The translations under genes and the position numbers were made by a program. 64,000 nt of DNA, taken from an uncultured Myxococcales bacterium. Its GTDB lineage: Bacteria > Myxococcota_A > UBA9042 > CAIXZC01. The first letter of the stretch is position 1, and the number at the start of each line of letters is the position of its first letter. Positions 37,312-45,404 of the stretch are shown here, piece by piece. Under the pieces are notes generated by a model that did no database searches, was not told the DNA's origin, and worked only from the letters and a program-made list of their open reading frames with translations. The stretch lies in assembly GCA_903895725.1 (NCBI GenBank), contig CAITUV010000017.1, forward strand, positions 155,566 to 219,565, in the 5' to 3' direction.

Positions 37312-40300
37312 TCAGAAGTAGATCGGAACTCCCAGGATGTCGATGCGGACAGCCGCCACACCCGACTTGTCTCCGTCCTGCGTGACCGTCTCCCATGCCA
37401 CGAGGAATGCATCCGGCCCCGCGGCGGAGACCGAGGGATACCACTGGTCGTCCACCTGGTACGTGTTGGCCCGCTGCTCCCCGGTCAGCGGCCCCCCCGC
37501 GGAATCGAAGATCCGATAGGACACGTCCATGCCGTCGGCCAGGGTCTGGGTCGTCCACGCCACACCAATCTTGCCGCCCGACAGTCCTGCGATCCGGGGC
37601 TGGAACTGGTGGCCCGTGAGCGAACCGTTCACCGGGAAGAACCCACCGACCTTCTTTCCCGCTGCATCGAGCATGACTCCGAACACCCCTTTGCCATCCC
37701 CGTCGGGATAGGAATCCTTCACCGGCCCGGATGCGGTCCAGACCACGGCAAAACCGCCGCCGGAAGTGGCGCAGACGTCCGGGCCCTCCTCCTGCACCGA
37801 CGCTTCTCCTGCGATCAGGAAGGCATCACTTTCCGCTGCTCCGGCGGCCGTGAAGAACCTTCCCCAGATGTCTTCTGCGAACCCGGAGTTGTCGAAGTCA
37901 GTCCACACCACCACGAGGCGCCCATCGTTGAGCCGGGCCACCGAGGGCTCGCTCTGAGCAGCGGCCGTCACCTGGTTCACCAGGACCTCGCCGGTCAGGG
38001 CCGTCCCCGAGAAATCGAACATCCGGGCATAGACACCCGCATCATCTCCGTCCTGGTCCATGCTGACCCAGACCGAGAAGAGCTGCTTGTCGGGAAGTGC
38101 TGCGAGCCTCGGCATGAACTGAGAGCCCGTCTTCGTGCTGTTGACCTGGAAGGGCCCGCTGGCCGGTGTCCCGTCCCCCTTGTAGGTTCGGGCAAAGACG
38201 TCGTTGGCGTACCCGCTTCCGTCATACTGGTTCCAGGCCACGGCGAAGTCGCCGTCCGCATAGCCGGCGGCAACCGGACCCCATGACGTGAACGCATCCG
38301 GCGTGCCCACCGACGTCGAGTTGATCTTAAGCTCGGTGCCGGTCTTCCCCTTGCCGGTGGAGAACCGCTGAGCCATGATGGCCGGATACGGTCCGCCCAG
38401 TGCAAACCCGTGCCAGGCGATCACGAATCCTCCGGCAATGGGGGTTACCGTGGGCCAGCGTTCCTCGCCCACCGTGGTCTTGTTGACCAGGAACTCGCTG
38501 ATGCTGCCCGACGTGCACCCGTCCCAGTTGACCAGGTTCCCGTCGTCGCACTCCACGCACTGACCCAGGAGGCAGACCAGCCCGAGCGGGCACAGGCCGC
38601 AGGTCGATCCGCACTGGTCGTCCCCGCAGACCTTGCCGGCACAGTTTCCATTGTGGTTGCAGCAGCTCCCCTGGTAGCACACCTTGCCGTCGCCGCACGG
38701 GACACCGTCGGGACCGGGAGTCCACTTGCCGGTGGCCTGGTCCGGCGAGCACTCCTGGCAACTGTTGAGGGGATTCTCCGTTCCGGCCGGCACGCACGTC
38801 GATCCGATCAGGCATTGGAACGGGATGAGTGGGTGGTGGCACTTGAAGTCGGTGCACTCGTCCGTGGTGCAGTACTTCTTGTCATTGCACGAGCCGCAGG
38901 AGCCCCCACAGCCGTCATCGCCGCACTCTTTGTCGGTGCAGTCGGGCACGCAGCAGAACCCCTCCTCGCTGCACCAGGTCTCGCACGTCCCGCAGCTCCC
39001 ACCGCAGCCGTCGTTCCCGCACTCCTTGCCCACGCAGCTCGGGAAGCAGCAGTCCTTGGGGCAGAATGCTTTGGTCTCCCCCTCGTCGCAGATGCCGTCA
39101 CCGCAGCCGACCGGGCAGTCCATGGGGCAATAGCCCCCCTCCTCTTCCTTCTTGCCACAGACGCCGTCGCCGCAGGCCCCGCAGTCGACCGCACAGTTGT
39201 CCGGGTTCTCCCCGCCCTCGCAGATCCCGTTGCCACAAGGGACGATGCAGTCTTTGGGGCAGTTGGCCTTGTCCTCGCCGTTGCCGCAGATGCCGTCGCC
39301 ACAAACCGGGCAGTCCACCGGGCAGAGCTGAGGGGTCTCTCCGAACTCGCACTCTGCGTTGCCGCACGGGGGGGAGCAGTCCTGGGGGCAGAGTTTTGGG
39401 GGGGCTTCGTCTTCTCCGGTCTCGCACTCGCCGTTGCCGCAAGTGGCCGGGCAGTCCCCTGCACAGTTCTTGTGGTTTTCGTTCTTCCCGCAGAACTTGT
39501 CGCCGCAGCTCCCGCAGTCCACGAGGCACCAGTTGAAGTCCTCTCCTCCTTCACATTTCCCGTTTCCGCAGGCGGGGAGGCAGTCATTCGGGCAGGAGCC
39601 GCCGTTCGGGCCATTCTCGGACTTGCTGCACGTGCCGTCGCCGCACGACCCGCAGTCCTCCGGGCAGTTGTCCGCAGAATCGGGGAACTTGCAGATCAGG
39701 TCTCCGCACGTGGTGTCGGGGCAGTTCACGTAGTCATGGGCGAACGACAGGCAGTGCCCGCCGACGCAGTGGTCCTGGAGCGAGCACGGGTCGAAATCGT
39801 CGCACAGCTCGTTGTCAGGCAGGGGCTTGCAGACGACCGTCCCCTCGTTGCAGGTATCCTGAGTGCACGGGTTGCCGTCGGTTTCCACTACAGCGCTGTT
39901 GAAAGCATGCTGGCAGCCTTCTGAAGGGGAGCAGGTATCGTCGGTACAGGCGACGCCATCGTCGCAGTCGAGCGGGGTGAACACGCACGCTCCATCCTGG
40001 CACTTCTCGTCCAGCGTGCACACGTCCTCCTCGATACAGGAGGCAGTGTCATCCGGAGCATGCAGGCAACCCTGAGCCCCGCCGCACGAGTCGCTGGTGC
40101 ACGGGTTGGCATCGTCGCACAAGCCCGTCTTGTCGCCGCCCGCCGGATCCTCGTCCGTCGTCCCGTCGCAGTCGTTGTCGATGCCGTCGCAGATCTCCTC
40201 GGCCGGGATCGGGGCCGTGCACGGGGCAAGGCCTTCGGCGGTGCAGGACCGCTCGCCGGCGCAACTGCCCCACTGGCTCGTGGCGGTGCAGAGCGCCACG

Positions 40301-40911
40301 GCTCCCACGGCCACCGCTGCCGGTGAGCATGGACAGCCGGCGGGGTCGTCCCTGCGGCATTGCATGGACTCCTCGCCCTCCACTGCCCTCACCTTCGCAC
40401 AGTCGTACCCGGCGGGGCAGGAGCCGTCGCCCGAGCAATCCGTCCCGCAGGCAAACCCGACCCCGTCCGGGTACTCGATGCAGCTCCCCCCCCCAACCGC
40501 CGCACACTCAGCGCTTGTCAAGCAGGGCAGACACAGTGAGGGGAACTCCGACCTGCAGTATGCACCCTCGACCTGGTTGCCGTCGGCAGCGCACTCCCAT
40601 CCGCCGGGGCACCCTCCGGAGCAAGGGACGGAGCACACCCGGTCTCCCATGTGCCAGGCGCACTTGCCCGACTTGCAGCTCGAGTCCTCAGCGCACGGAC
40701 AGCCGAATCCCCCGTCCGCCGCACACCACTGGATGTCGTATGCGTCTCCCGAGTCCCCCGCCAAGACGTCCAAGGCCCCTGTGTCGGTGACGTGGTCGGA
40801 AGGTGCGACCTGGTCCTCGATTCCCCCGTTGTCGTCTCCTCCACCACCTCCGCCGGCTGGCGAGCAGGCGGCCAGGACCAGGGGAAGAACCAGCCACGTT
40901 GTGCGTTCCAT
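37312..40911 (-). CDS. Giant cysteine-rich lipoprotein with metal motif and beta-propeller-like C-terminus, 1199 aa
   Basis: Lipobox LVLAAC (Cys16), a glycine/aspartate linker, then the module CAEDSSCKSGKCAWHMGDRVC shared with the partial gene at 1-462. Around residue 240, EEICDGIDNDCDGTTDED is a MopE-type copper/calcium motif. Then come CDDxNPCTxDxC units, about eight CGDGxCxxGExxxxCPxDC units and ECGNDGCGGSCGxC units, as in the plus-strand operon. The last 350 residues repeat strands like PDAFLVAWETVTQDGDKSG and GRLVVVWTDFDNSGFAEDIW, probably a seven-bladed propeller. It faces the operon at 20508-37223 tail to tail and is evidently built from the same modules. Cell-surface structural or binding role inferred. 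Confidence 0.86.
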   Translation of the reverse strand: MERTTWLVLPLVLAACSPAGGGGGGDDNGGIEDQVAPSDHVTDTGALDVLAGDSGDAYDIQWCAADGGFGCPCAEDSSCKSGKCAWHMGDRVCSVPCSGGCPGGWECAADGNQVEGAYCRSEFPSLCLPCLTSAECAAVGGGSCIEYPDGVGFACGTDCSGDGSCPAGYDCAKVRAVEGEESMQCRRDDPAGCPCSPAAVAVGAVALCTATSQWGSCAGERSCTAEGLAPCTAPIPAEEICDGIDNDCDGTTDEDPAGGDKTGLCDDANPCTSDSCGGAQGCLHAPDDTASCIEEDVCTLDEKCQDGACVFTPLDCDDGVACTDDTCSPSEGCQHAFNSAVVETDGNPCTQDTCNEGTVVCKPLPDNELCDDFDPCSLQDHCVGGHCLSFAHDYVNCPDTTCGDLICKFPDSADNCPEDCGSCGDGTCSKSENGPNGGSCPNDCLPACGNGKCEGGEDFNWCLVDCGSCGDKFCGKNENHKNCAGDCPATCGNGECETGEDEAPPKLCPQDCSPPCGNAECEFGETPQLCPVDCPVCGDGICGNGEDKANCPKDCIVPCGNGICEGGENPDNCAVDCGACGDGVCGKKEEEGGYCPMDCPVGCGDGICDEGETKAFCPKDCCFPSCVGKECGNDGCGGSCGTCETWCSEEGFCCVPDCTDKECGDDGCGGSCGSCNDKKYCTTDECTDFKCHHPLIPFQCLIGSTCVPAGTENPLNSCQECSPDQATGKWTPGPDGVPCGDGKVCYQGSCCNHNGNCAGKVCGDDQCGSTCGLCPLGLVCLLGQCVECDDGNLVNWDGCTSGSISEFLVNKTTVGEERWPTVTPIAGGFVIAWHGFALGGPYPAIMAQRFSTGKGKTGTELKINSTSVGTPDAFTSWGPVAAGYADGDFAVAWNQYDGSGYANDVFARTYKGDGTPASGPFQVNSTKTGSQFMPRLAALPDKQLFSVWVSMDQDGDDAGVYARMFDFSGTALTGEVLVNQVTAAAQSEPSVARLNDGRLVVVWTDFDNSGFAEDIWGRFFTAAGAAESDAFLIAGEASVQEEGPDVCATSGGGFAVVWTASGPVKDSYPDGDGKGVFGVMLDAAGKKVGGFFPVNGSLTGHQFQPRIAGLSGGKIGVAWTTQTLADGMDVSYRIFDSAGGPLTGEQRANTYQVDDQWYPSVSAAGPDAFLVAWETVTQDGDKSGVAAVRIDILGVPIYF

Positions 40912-40946
40912 CCTGAGACTCCCTTCGCGAGCGGCGAGTCTTTGGC

Positions 40947-42602
40947 CTACTTCCAGCTACCGAATCCAGGGGTTCCCATGTTGCTGCCGTCACCGAACGG
41001 CTTGTCCGCTACCTTCCAGTTGGCCGGGAGCTGATTGTCGAGGTTGGGGTGCAGAAGCTCGATGGAGGCCCCCTTGCCGGCGGGCCATCCCTCCTTCTCG
41101 TTGTACGTCACCGAGTCGACCACCTCGCCCAACTGGTTCTTGAGCACGACAGCGTCGTCCGAGTTGCCCATCGCGAAATCAGTGTACGGGATCAGATAGC
41201 CTACATCCGCACCGCCGTTCGTGGCCGAGATGTTGTTGCTCCCGAGGAGCACGAAGCTCCCTGGCTGGAGGAGAAAGGCCCCTCCGTTGTCGATGATGTG
41301 GACCTGCCCCTTGTTGTCCTCCAATCGCCAGCCGTTCAGGTCCACTGCGGCCTCGGTAGCGTTGTACAGCTCGAACCATTCCCCCTTCTCGTCCGTTATC
41401 ACCTCGGGATCGTACATGATCTCGGTGATCACGATCGGAGACCCCGGTGTCGGCGGTATGTCCAGCGCTTCCACTTCCGAGATTTCTGGGGGCAGGTCCG
41501 AGAGCTGATCGTCTGGCGTGTCCGTCATCTCGACCACATCCAACACCTCCCCCCCATCCACGAGCACGTCCTCCACTTCCGGGAGCACGTCCTCCACTTC
41601 CGGGAGCCCGTCCGGCATCGGCCCGGTCCCGAGCACCATGTCCGAGTCGAAGCGGGGCATCAGGTGGAACTTGCCCGAAGCGAACTTCACCACCCCAACC
41701 AGGCTCTCGAAGTAGTCACCCACGTGCCGGGCGTCCGTCTGCGGGCTCATGTACGCCAGCTTGTAGTCGTTCCCGACCCGCAGCACTCCGTCGACTTCGA
41801 ACTCCTGGTTGTCCGCTCCGTCCGTCTTGTCCGGGTTCGCACTCGTCACCGTGACGCCCGACACCCGGATCAGGACCCCCTCGAACTGCTCGGGGTCCGC
41901 GGTCACCGCCTCCGGCGTGGTTTCGAACGGCACTGGCTCAGGAGCCTCCGCATCGGATACCAACATGGAATCGACAGCGAAGATGGAGAAGCAGCTGTTC
42001 TCCTTGTGGGCGCCAATGAGCTGCAGCACCATCCCTGGAGACAGTGCGACGCCGTTTTCGGCCGGATAGGTCGCATGGATCCCCGAAAACGGCCCGCCCT
42101 CGGCATCGGCCACGTAGAATCCGTCGAGCTTCTCCCCTGTGACCTGGAAGGTATACCTCGGTGCGGTCACCACTACGCTCTTGAGAGAGATGTCGAGGCC
42201 GATCAGCATGGTGCCGTTCGGAACCAGGCACTGCAGGCTATCCTGCGACTGCTGGATGTCCTTGACCTTGGTGTCGGTCGAGGCCCCGTCACCCGGGTCG
42301 TTGTCGGCTGGCGGCCACAGGGAATCCCACTTGACGAGATCCTTCAGCTCGGGCAGCGCGTCCACGATATCCACCGGGATGACTTCCTCCACGTCCGGGC
42401 TGTCCTGCACCTGCGTGTCCGTCACTACGTCCGGGAGAGGATCGCCTGCGGGGCTGTCCGGGATGCGCTGATCCGTGCCTCCTCGGGTGTCCACCTGGTC
42501 GGGCTCCTGCCGCTCGTCGGGAGTCGTGACATCCGCCCCCCCGCCTTTTCCCCCGCACGCCAGAAAGAGAACGCCCGCAGCAACCACCACCATGCGTTTC
42601 AT
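40947..42602 (-). CDS. Lamin-tail-domain lipoprotein
   Basis: A 551-aa lipoprotein (MKRMVVVAAGVLFLAC, lipobox Cys16) with a long Asp/Pro/Val-rich linker. The middle part (residues about 145-330) contains an OB-like segment (GMVLQLIGAHKENSCFSIFAVD, DPEQFEGVLIRVSGVTVTSAN) as found in secreted nuclease-associated proteins. The C-terminal 130 residues are a lamin-tail domain: VITEIMYDPEVITDEKGEWFELYNATEAAVDLNGWRLED is split by the usual strands and ends in SFVLLGSNN and AVVLKNQLGEVVDSVTYN. Such domains sit on extracellular nucleases and adhesins; no nuclease domain is seen here. The start at 42602 has GGGGAG 4 nt upstream. It is 35 bp upstream of the 1199-aa lipoprotein gene and perhaps co-transcribed. 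Confidence 0.85.
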   Translation of the reverse strand: MKRMVVVAAGVLFLACGGKGGGADVTTPDERQEPDQVDTRGGTDQRIPDSPAGDPLPDVVTDTQVQDSPDVEEVIPVDIVDALPELKDLVKWDSLWPPADNDPGDGASTDTKVKDIQQSQDSLQCLVPNGTMLIGLDISLKSVVVTAPRYTFQVTGEKLDGFYVADAEGGPFSGIHATYPAENGVALSPGMVLQLIGAHKENSCFSIFAVDSMLVSDAEAPEPVPFETTPEAVTADPEQFEGVLIRVSGVTVTSANPDKTDGADNQEFEVDGVLRVGNDYKLAYMSPQTDARHVGDYFESLVGVVKFASGKFHLMPRFDSDMVLGTGPMPDGLPEVEDVLPEVEDVLVDGGEVLDVVEMTDTPDDQLSDLPPEISEVEALDIPPTPGSPIVITEIMYDPEVITDEKGEWFELYNATEAAVDLNGWRLEDNKGQVHIIDNGGAFLLQPGSFVLLGSNNISATNGGADVGYLIPYTDFAMGNSDDAVVLKNQLGEVVDSVTYNEKEGWPAGKGASIELLHPNLDNQLPANWKVADKPFGDGSNMGTPGFGSWK

Positions 42603-42627
42603 TGCACTCCCCCACGCCGTTCCGACT

Positions 42628-42656
42628 AGATTACCTCCGCACGCTCGCGAGCGCAA
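42628..42656 (-). promoter_or_regulatory. Promoter-like site for the lamin-tail lipoprotein
   Basis: On the minus strand TTGCGC (42651-42656), 17-nt spacer, TAATCT (42628-42633), about 25 bp ahead of the ATG at 42602. Confidence 0.45.
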
Positions 42657-42730
42657 GCGTCCCTCTGAGCAAAGGGCATGAGCGCGGTCGCGCGACGAAC
42701 CCGGGGCGACGGGTCCCAAAAGAGGGTAGT

Positions 42731-42752
42731 GGGTCAGTTTGACTTCTGACCC
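42731..42752. repeat. Perfect inverted repeat at the left edge of the island
   Basis: Arms GGGTCAG (42731-42737) and CTGACCC (42746-42752) with 8 nt between them. It ends 3 bp before the -35 box at 42756, so it could be an operator for the KGG gene or a relic of a mobile-element end. Confidence 0.6.
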
Positions 42753-42755
42753 TGC

Positions 42756-42784
42756 TTGACCGCCTAAGCAGACCCGCCTACACT
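42756..42784 (+). promoter_or_regulatory. Vegetative promoter of the KGG-protein gene
   Basis: TTGACC (42756-42761), 17-nt spacer, TACACT (42779-42784). A strong sigma70 match, 21 bp upstream of the start codon at 42806. Confidence 0.65.
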
Positions 42785-42805
42785 CATGGTCAGGAGGTGC
42801 GGACC

Positions 42806-43045
42806 ATGACGAAACCGAAGCGCCCGCGTGACCCGAACCAGTTGGCGAAGTTGATTGTGGACCTGGCTACCGGCGATGCCGTCGAAGAAGATCCAGACGC
42901 AGGGAAGAACCCCCATGCCGTCGCCCTTGGAAAACTCGGGGGCTCGAAAGGCGGAAAGACTGCCGCCTCGCGCATGACTGCACAGCAGCGGAAAGCCCGT
43001 GCAAAGAAGGCCGCTGCCAAGCGATGGGGCAAGAGCGAACATTAA
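42806..43045 (+). CDS. Small basic KGG-motif protein
   Basis: A 79-aa lysine/arginine-rich protein. The central NPHAVALGKLGGSKGGKTAA and the tail QQRKARAKKAAAKRW match the short basic proteins with a KLGGxKGG...AxxRW pattern that occur widely in bacteria, often near mobile DNA; the biochemical function is unknown, and nucleic-acid binding is plausible from charge. The ATG at 42806 has GGAGG 8 nt upstream; an in-frame GTG at 42797 overlaps that Shine-Dalgarno. First gene of a less GC-rich segment (42.7-45.3 kb). Confidence 0.75.
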   Translation: MTKPKRPRDPNQLAKLIVDLATGDAVEEDPDAGKNPHAVALGKLGGSKGGKTAASRMTAQQRKARAKKAAAKRWGKSEH

Positions 43046-43097
43046 CCCTGCTATTCCGTAGCACCTGCTCCGGAACTCCCCCCCAAGAAATTTTTAC

Positions 43098-43137
43098 TTG
43101 ATTCCGTTTTACGGACGATGTATCCTCGGGTCCGTAA
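43098..43137 (+). promoter_or_regulatory. Promoter with overlapping palindromic operator
   Basis: TTGATT (43098-43103), 17-nt spacer, TATCCT (43121-43126). The perfect inverted repeat TTACGGAC (43109-43116), 13 nt, GTCCGTAA (43130-43137) brackets the -10 box, so a dimeric repressor bound here would block transcription of the gene at 43152. Confidence 0.6.
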
Positions 43138-43151
43138 GTTGGAGGGAACCA

Positions 43152-43646
43152 ATGGACCCGCGCCTCGACGAATCCACCGAAATTGCCGGACAGATTCTTG
43201 CTGTGCGCCAGAGGATAGCCGAACTGGAGGGGGAGCGCTTTCGCCTTGAGAAGAAATACGAGGCGAAACTGCGAGAATGGGGGCTGTCCTTGAGCCAGCA
43301 GAATGCCGAGGAGGGTGGACGAATTGTGGTTTGTGACGGAATAGCCTCTGTCCTGAACGCGCGAACGGATAGGCACAGGAAGATCCTGTTCCGGTTTTCC
43401 TCCAAGGGGGCTGGGGCGGTTCTTTCCGTAAAAGACATCGATCTGCTTCGTGGCGGGGACGGGAACTCCACGGCAGCATCCTATGGGGAGACCATGAACT
43501 CAGTCAAGCAGTTGTTGAACTGGGGGCTCATTGCGAAGGACGACGACGGAAAGGGCTATCGGGTGACGGACACTGGCTTTCTTGCGGCAGCCCAGATGGA
43601 CGCAACTCCGGGACAGACGCAGGAAGAGGAGAGGAGAAGTACATAG
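43152..43646 (+). CDS. Coiled-coil/winged-helix-like hypothetical protein
   Basis: A 164-aa protein with no recognised family. Residues 8-50 form a charged coiled coil (IAGQILAVRQRIAELEGERF, LEKKYEAKLREWG). The second half resembles a winged helix: SYGETMNSVKQLLNWGLIAKDDDGKGYRVTDTG has the helix-turn-wing pattern of a DNA-binding or partner-binding module. GGAGGG lies 5 nt before the ATG at 43152. Its promoter carries a palindromic operator, so autoregulation is possible. Between KGG and transposase genes in the island; base composition is lower in GC than the flanking operons. Confidence 0.65.
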   Translation: MDPRLDESTEIAGQILAVRQRIAELEGERFRLEKKYEAKLREWGLSLSQQNAEEGGRIVVCDGIASVLNARTDRHRKILFRFSSKGAGAVLSVKDIDLLRGGDGNSTAASYGETMNSVKQLLNWGLIAKDDDGKGYRVTDTGFLAAAQMDATPGQTQEEERRST

Positions 43647-43866
43647 GGATGCCGTAAACGCGACGAAGGGAGGTGTAGCGAGCACCCCCCGACGTCTTTG
43701 ACCTAAAAGGCCGTTCACATGATTACAGTACCCCGACGCCATCGGTGCGTCAAGGATAAACCGCATCTCCTGATCAGATACACGGTCGAGATCCGAGCCA
43801 GACCAGCCCGGTGTCGGCCTCGCCGACGCCTGCGGAGAAAAAGATCGCCCGCCCGCACTTTCCTAC

Positions 43867-43895
43867 TTGACACGGATGCTAAGGCGGGTTAGATT
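43867..43895 (+). promoter_or_regulatory. Consensus-like promoter of the transposase gene
   Basis: TTGACA (43867-43872), 17-nt spacer, TAGATT (43890-43895), 27 bp before the ATG at 43923. Confidence 0.7.
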
Positions 43896-43922
43896 AGAGT
43901 CAGGAAGTCGGGGAGGGTGACA

Positions 43923-44756
43923 ATGAATCAACTCAGCGAAGCGAAGCGGGTCCAGGTCCTCAACAGCCTCGTCAACGGGAATAGCATCCGGGCAACGGTC
44001 CGGATGACCGGCATCGCCAAGAACACGATCGTCAAGCTCCTGCTCGAAGTCGGTGAAGCCTGCGAGGCGTATCAGGACAAGACCATCCGCAACCTCAAGA
44101 AGTGCCACCGGGTCCAGTGCGACGAGATCTGGTCCTTCTGCTACGCGAAGCAGGGAAACGTGCCCGACGAGTTGAAGGGGAAGTCCGGGATCGGGGATGT
44201 GTGGACCTGGACCGCTCTGTGTGCGGACACCAAGCTCATGATCAGCTACGCAGTCGGTGATCGGAACGCGGACTACGCCCGCATGTTCATGGCGGACCTA
44301 GCGTCCCGCGTGTCCTGCCGCATCCAGCTCACGACGGACGGGCTGACGACCTATCTTGAGGCCGTCGAGGATGCCTTCGGGGCAGACATCGACTACGCTA
44401 TGCTGATCAAGAAGTACGGTGAGCAGCCAAAGGAGGAGCGGCGCAAGTATAGCCCGGCGGGCTATAGAGGCTCCGTCAAGACGCCGATCACTGGACATCC
44501 CGACATGGACCACGTCTCAACTTCGCTGGTGGAGCGGCAGAACCTCACCATGCGGATGGAGATGCGGCGGTACACCCGGCTCACCAACGCCTTCTCGAAG
44601 AAGATCGACAACCACCGGGCCGCCGTCGCCCTGCACTTCCTGTGGTACAACTTCGGCCGGGTCCACCAGACCCTCCGCTGCACTCCCGCGATGGAAGCAG
44701 AGATCACCGATCGCGTGTGGGAGATGAAAGAGGTCGTTGCTCTTCTGGACGCCTAG
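43923..44756 (+). CDS. IS1-family-type transposase
   Basis: A 277-aa protein: N-terminal helix-turn-helix (RATVRMTGIAKNTIVKLLLE), then a DDE-type core. The motifs QCDEIWSFCYAKQ, GDVWTWTALCADTK, QLTTDGLTTYLEAV, STSLVERQNLTMRMEMRR and FSKKIDNHRAAVALHFLWYN are those of IS1-related transposases; candidate catalytic acids are the Asp in CDEIW, the Asp in TTDG and the Glu in VERQN. The reading frame is intact without the programmed frameshift of classical IS1. I found no convincing terminal inverted repeats or target duplication, so it may be a domesticated or stranded copy. GGAGGG lies 5 nt before the ATG; the GTG at 43917 is an alternative start. Confidence 0.88.
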   Translation: MNQLSEAKRVQVLNSLVNGNSIRATVRMTGIAKNTIVKLLLEVGEACEAYQDKTIRNLKKCHRVQCDEIWSFCYAKQGNVPDELKGKSGIGDVWTWTALCADTKLMISYAVGDRNADYARMFMADLASRVSCRIQLTTDGLTTYLEAVEDAFGADIDYAMLIKKYGEQPKEERRKYSPAGYRGSVKTPITGHPDMDHVSTSLVERQNLTMRMEMRRYTRLTNAFSKKIDNHRAAVALHFLWYNFGRVHQTLRCTPAMEAEITDRVWEMKEVVALLDA

Positions 44757-44757
44757 T

Positions 44758-44928
44758 TCAGTCCTCTTTCAACAAGTCGGCCGTGGAGACGCCGAGAGCC
44801 TCTGCGATTCCGTCGAGGGTTCGGAGAGTCGGACTTCGCTGCCCGCTCAGGACACGGGAGAGAGTCGCACGAGAAACCCCGGCGAGATCCGCAACGATGT
44901 TCTGGCTGACCTTCCGCTTCTTGGCCAA
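44758..44928 (-). CDS. XRE-family helix-turn-helix regulator, possibly disrupted by an amber codon
   Basis: The frame encodes a compact Cro/CI-type domain: VSQNIVADLAGVSRATLSRV is the recognition region, followed by LSGQRSPTLRTLDGIAEALGVSTADLLKED. The sequence matching helix 1 begins further upstream (RSHSFVVRRIRELAKKRK), and an ATG at 44974-44976 would provide a natural start, but its fourth codon is TAG. The only remaining start is a TTG at 44928 (56 aa), poorly placed for ribosome binding and cutting into helix 1. Either the gene carries a recent nonsense mutation or it uses the weak TTG. It lies 1 bp from the converging transposase stop. The palindrome at 45006-45027 is its likely operator. 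Confidence 0.65.
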   Translation of the reverse strand: MAKKRKVSQNIVADLAGVSRATLSRVLSGQRSPTLRTLDGIAEALGVSTADLLKED

Positions 44929-45005
44929 CTCTCGAATTCTCCGAACAACGAAACTGTGGGATCTCTACGCCTCCATGCCCCTATCCTATCTGCTGCCTCA
45001 ACGTC

Positions 45006-45027
45006 GCTGTTGACAAGAGTCAACAGC
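45006..45027. promoter_or_regulatory. Palindromic operator between XRE gene and small membrane protein
   Basis: Perfect inverted repeat GCTGTTGAC (45006-45014), 4 nt AAGA, GTCAACAGC (45019-45027). The TTGAC-N4-GTCAA core is typical of XRE-type repressor sites and lies in the divergent region between the XRE gene (minus) and the gene at 45086 (plus). Confidence 0.7.
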
Positions 45028-45085
45028 AGGCGCGAATCAGGAGAGGCAAGATGCTTTGCGAACAACCGAATGCCGGAGGAAGACA

Positions 45086-45274
45086 ATGAGGGATCTGCTA
45101 CTACTTGCCGCCGTCGGAAACACCCCGGAATGGGCAGCATGGGCTTTCACAATCGGAGCAAGCGTGCTCGACATCATTGAGGCCGTCGGGCAATTCCTGC
45201 TTCCCTTCGCCATCATCAAGTACCTGTTCTTCTCGGGAGAACGCTCCCGGTGGAGAGCACAGCTCGACGATTGA
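45086..45274 (+). CDS. Small hydrophobic membrane protein, 62 aa
   Basis: A 62-aa protein with two hydrophobic helices (DLLLLAAVGN...WAAWAFTIGASVLDII and VGQFLLPFAIIKYLFFSG) and a basic tail (ERSRWRAQ). CGGAGG lies 6 nt upstream of the ATG at 45086. No family recognised. Its divergent pairing with an XRE regulator across a perfect operator resembles toxin-antitoxin or phage-derived modules with small membrane toxins, but this is inference from context only; a holin-like role is another option. Confidence 0.6.
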   Translation: MRDLLLLAAVGNTPEWAAWAFTIGASVLDIIEAVGQFLLPFAIIKYLFFSGERSRWRAQLDD

Positions 45275-45353
45275 GCAGGTCGGTTTCCAAGGCGGTCAAC
45301 CCGGATCTTCCTGTGCGTGGGCAAACTGACCCAGTACCCAAAAGAGCGCCGCT

Positions 45354-45382
45354 TTGACACTCCCCGCCAGCCAAGCTATCCT
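45354..45382 (+). promoter_or_regulatory. Promoter of the hydrolase-like gene
   Basis: TTGACA (45354-45359), 17-nt spacer, TATCCT (45377-45382), 22 bp before the ATG at 45405. Confidence 0.65.
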
Positions 45383-45404
45383 TCCTCACGTTGCAGGGGG
45401 GGGT

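Noticed and set aside
30580..37412. Long minus-strand frames opposite the cysteine-rich genes
   Set aside because: Composition (Ala/Arg/Val-rich, no motif) is that of antisense to cysteine-rich GC codons; the plus-strand genes have signals, Shine-Dalgarno sites and repeats.
43860..44770. Complete insertion sequence with terminal inverted repeats
   Set aside because: I could not find matching inverted ends or a target-site duplication around the transposase gene.
44974..44988. Recoded amber (pyrrolysine) in the XRE gene
   Set aside because: Nothing in the window supports TAG recoding; a nonsense mutation or alternative start is simpler.
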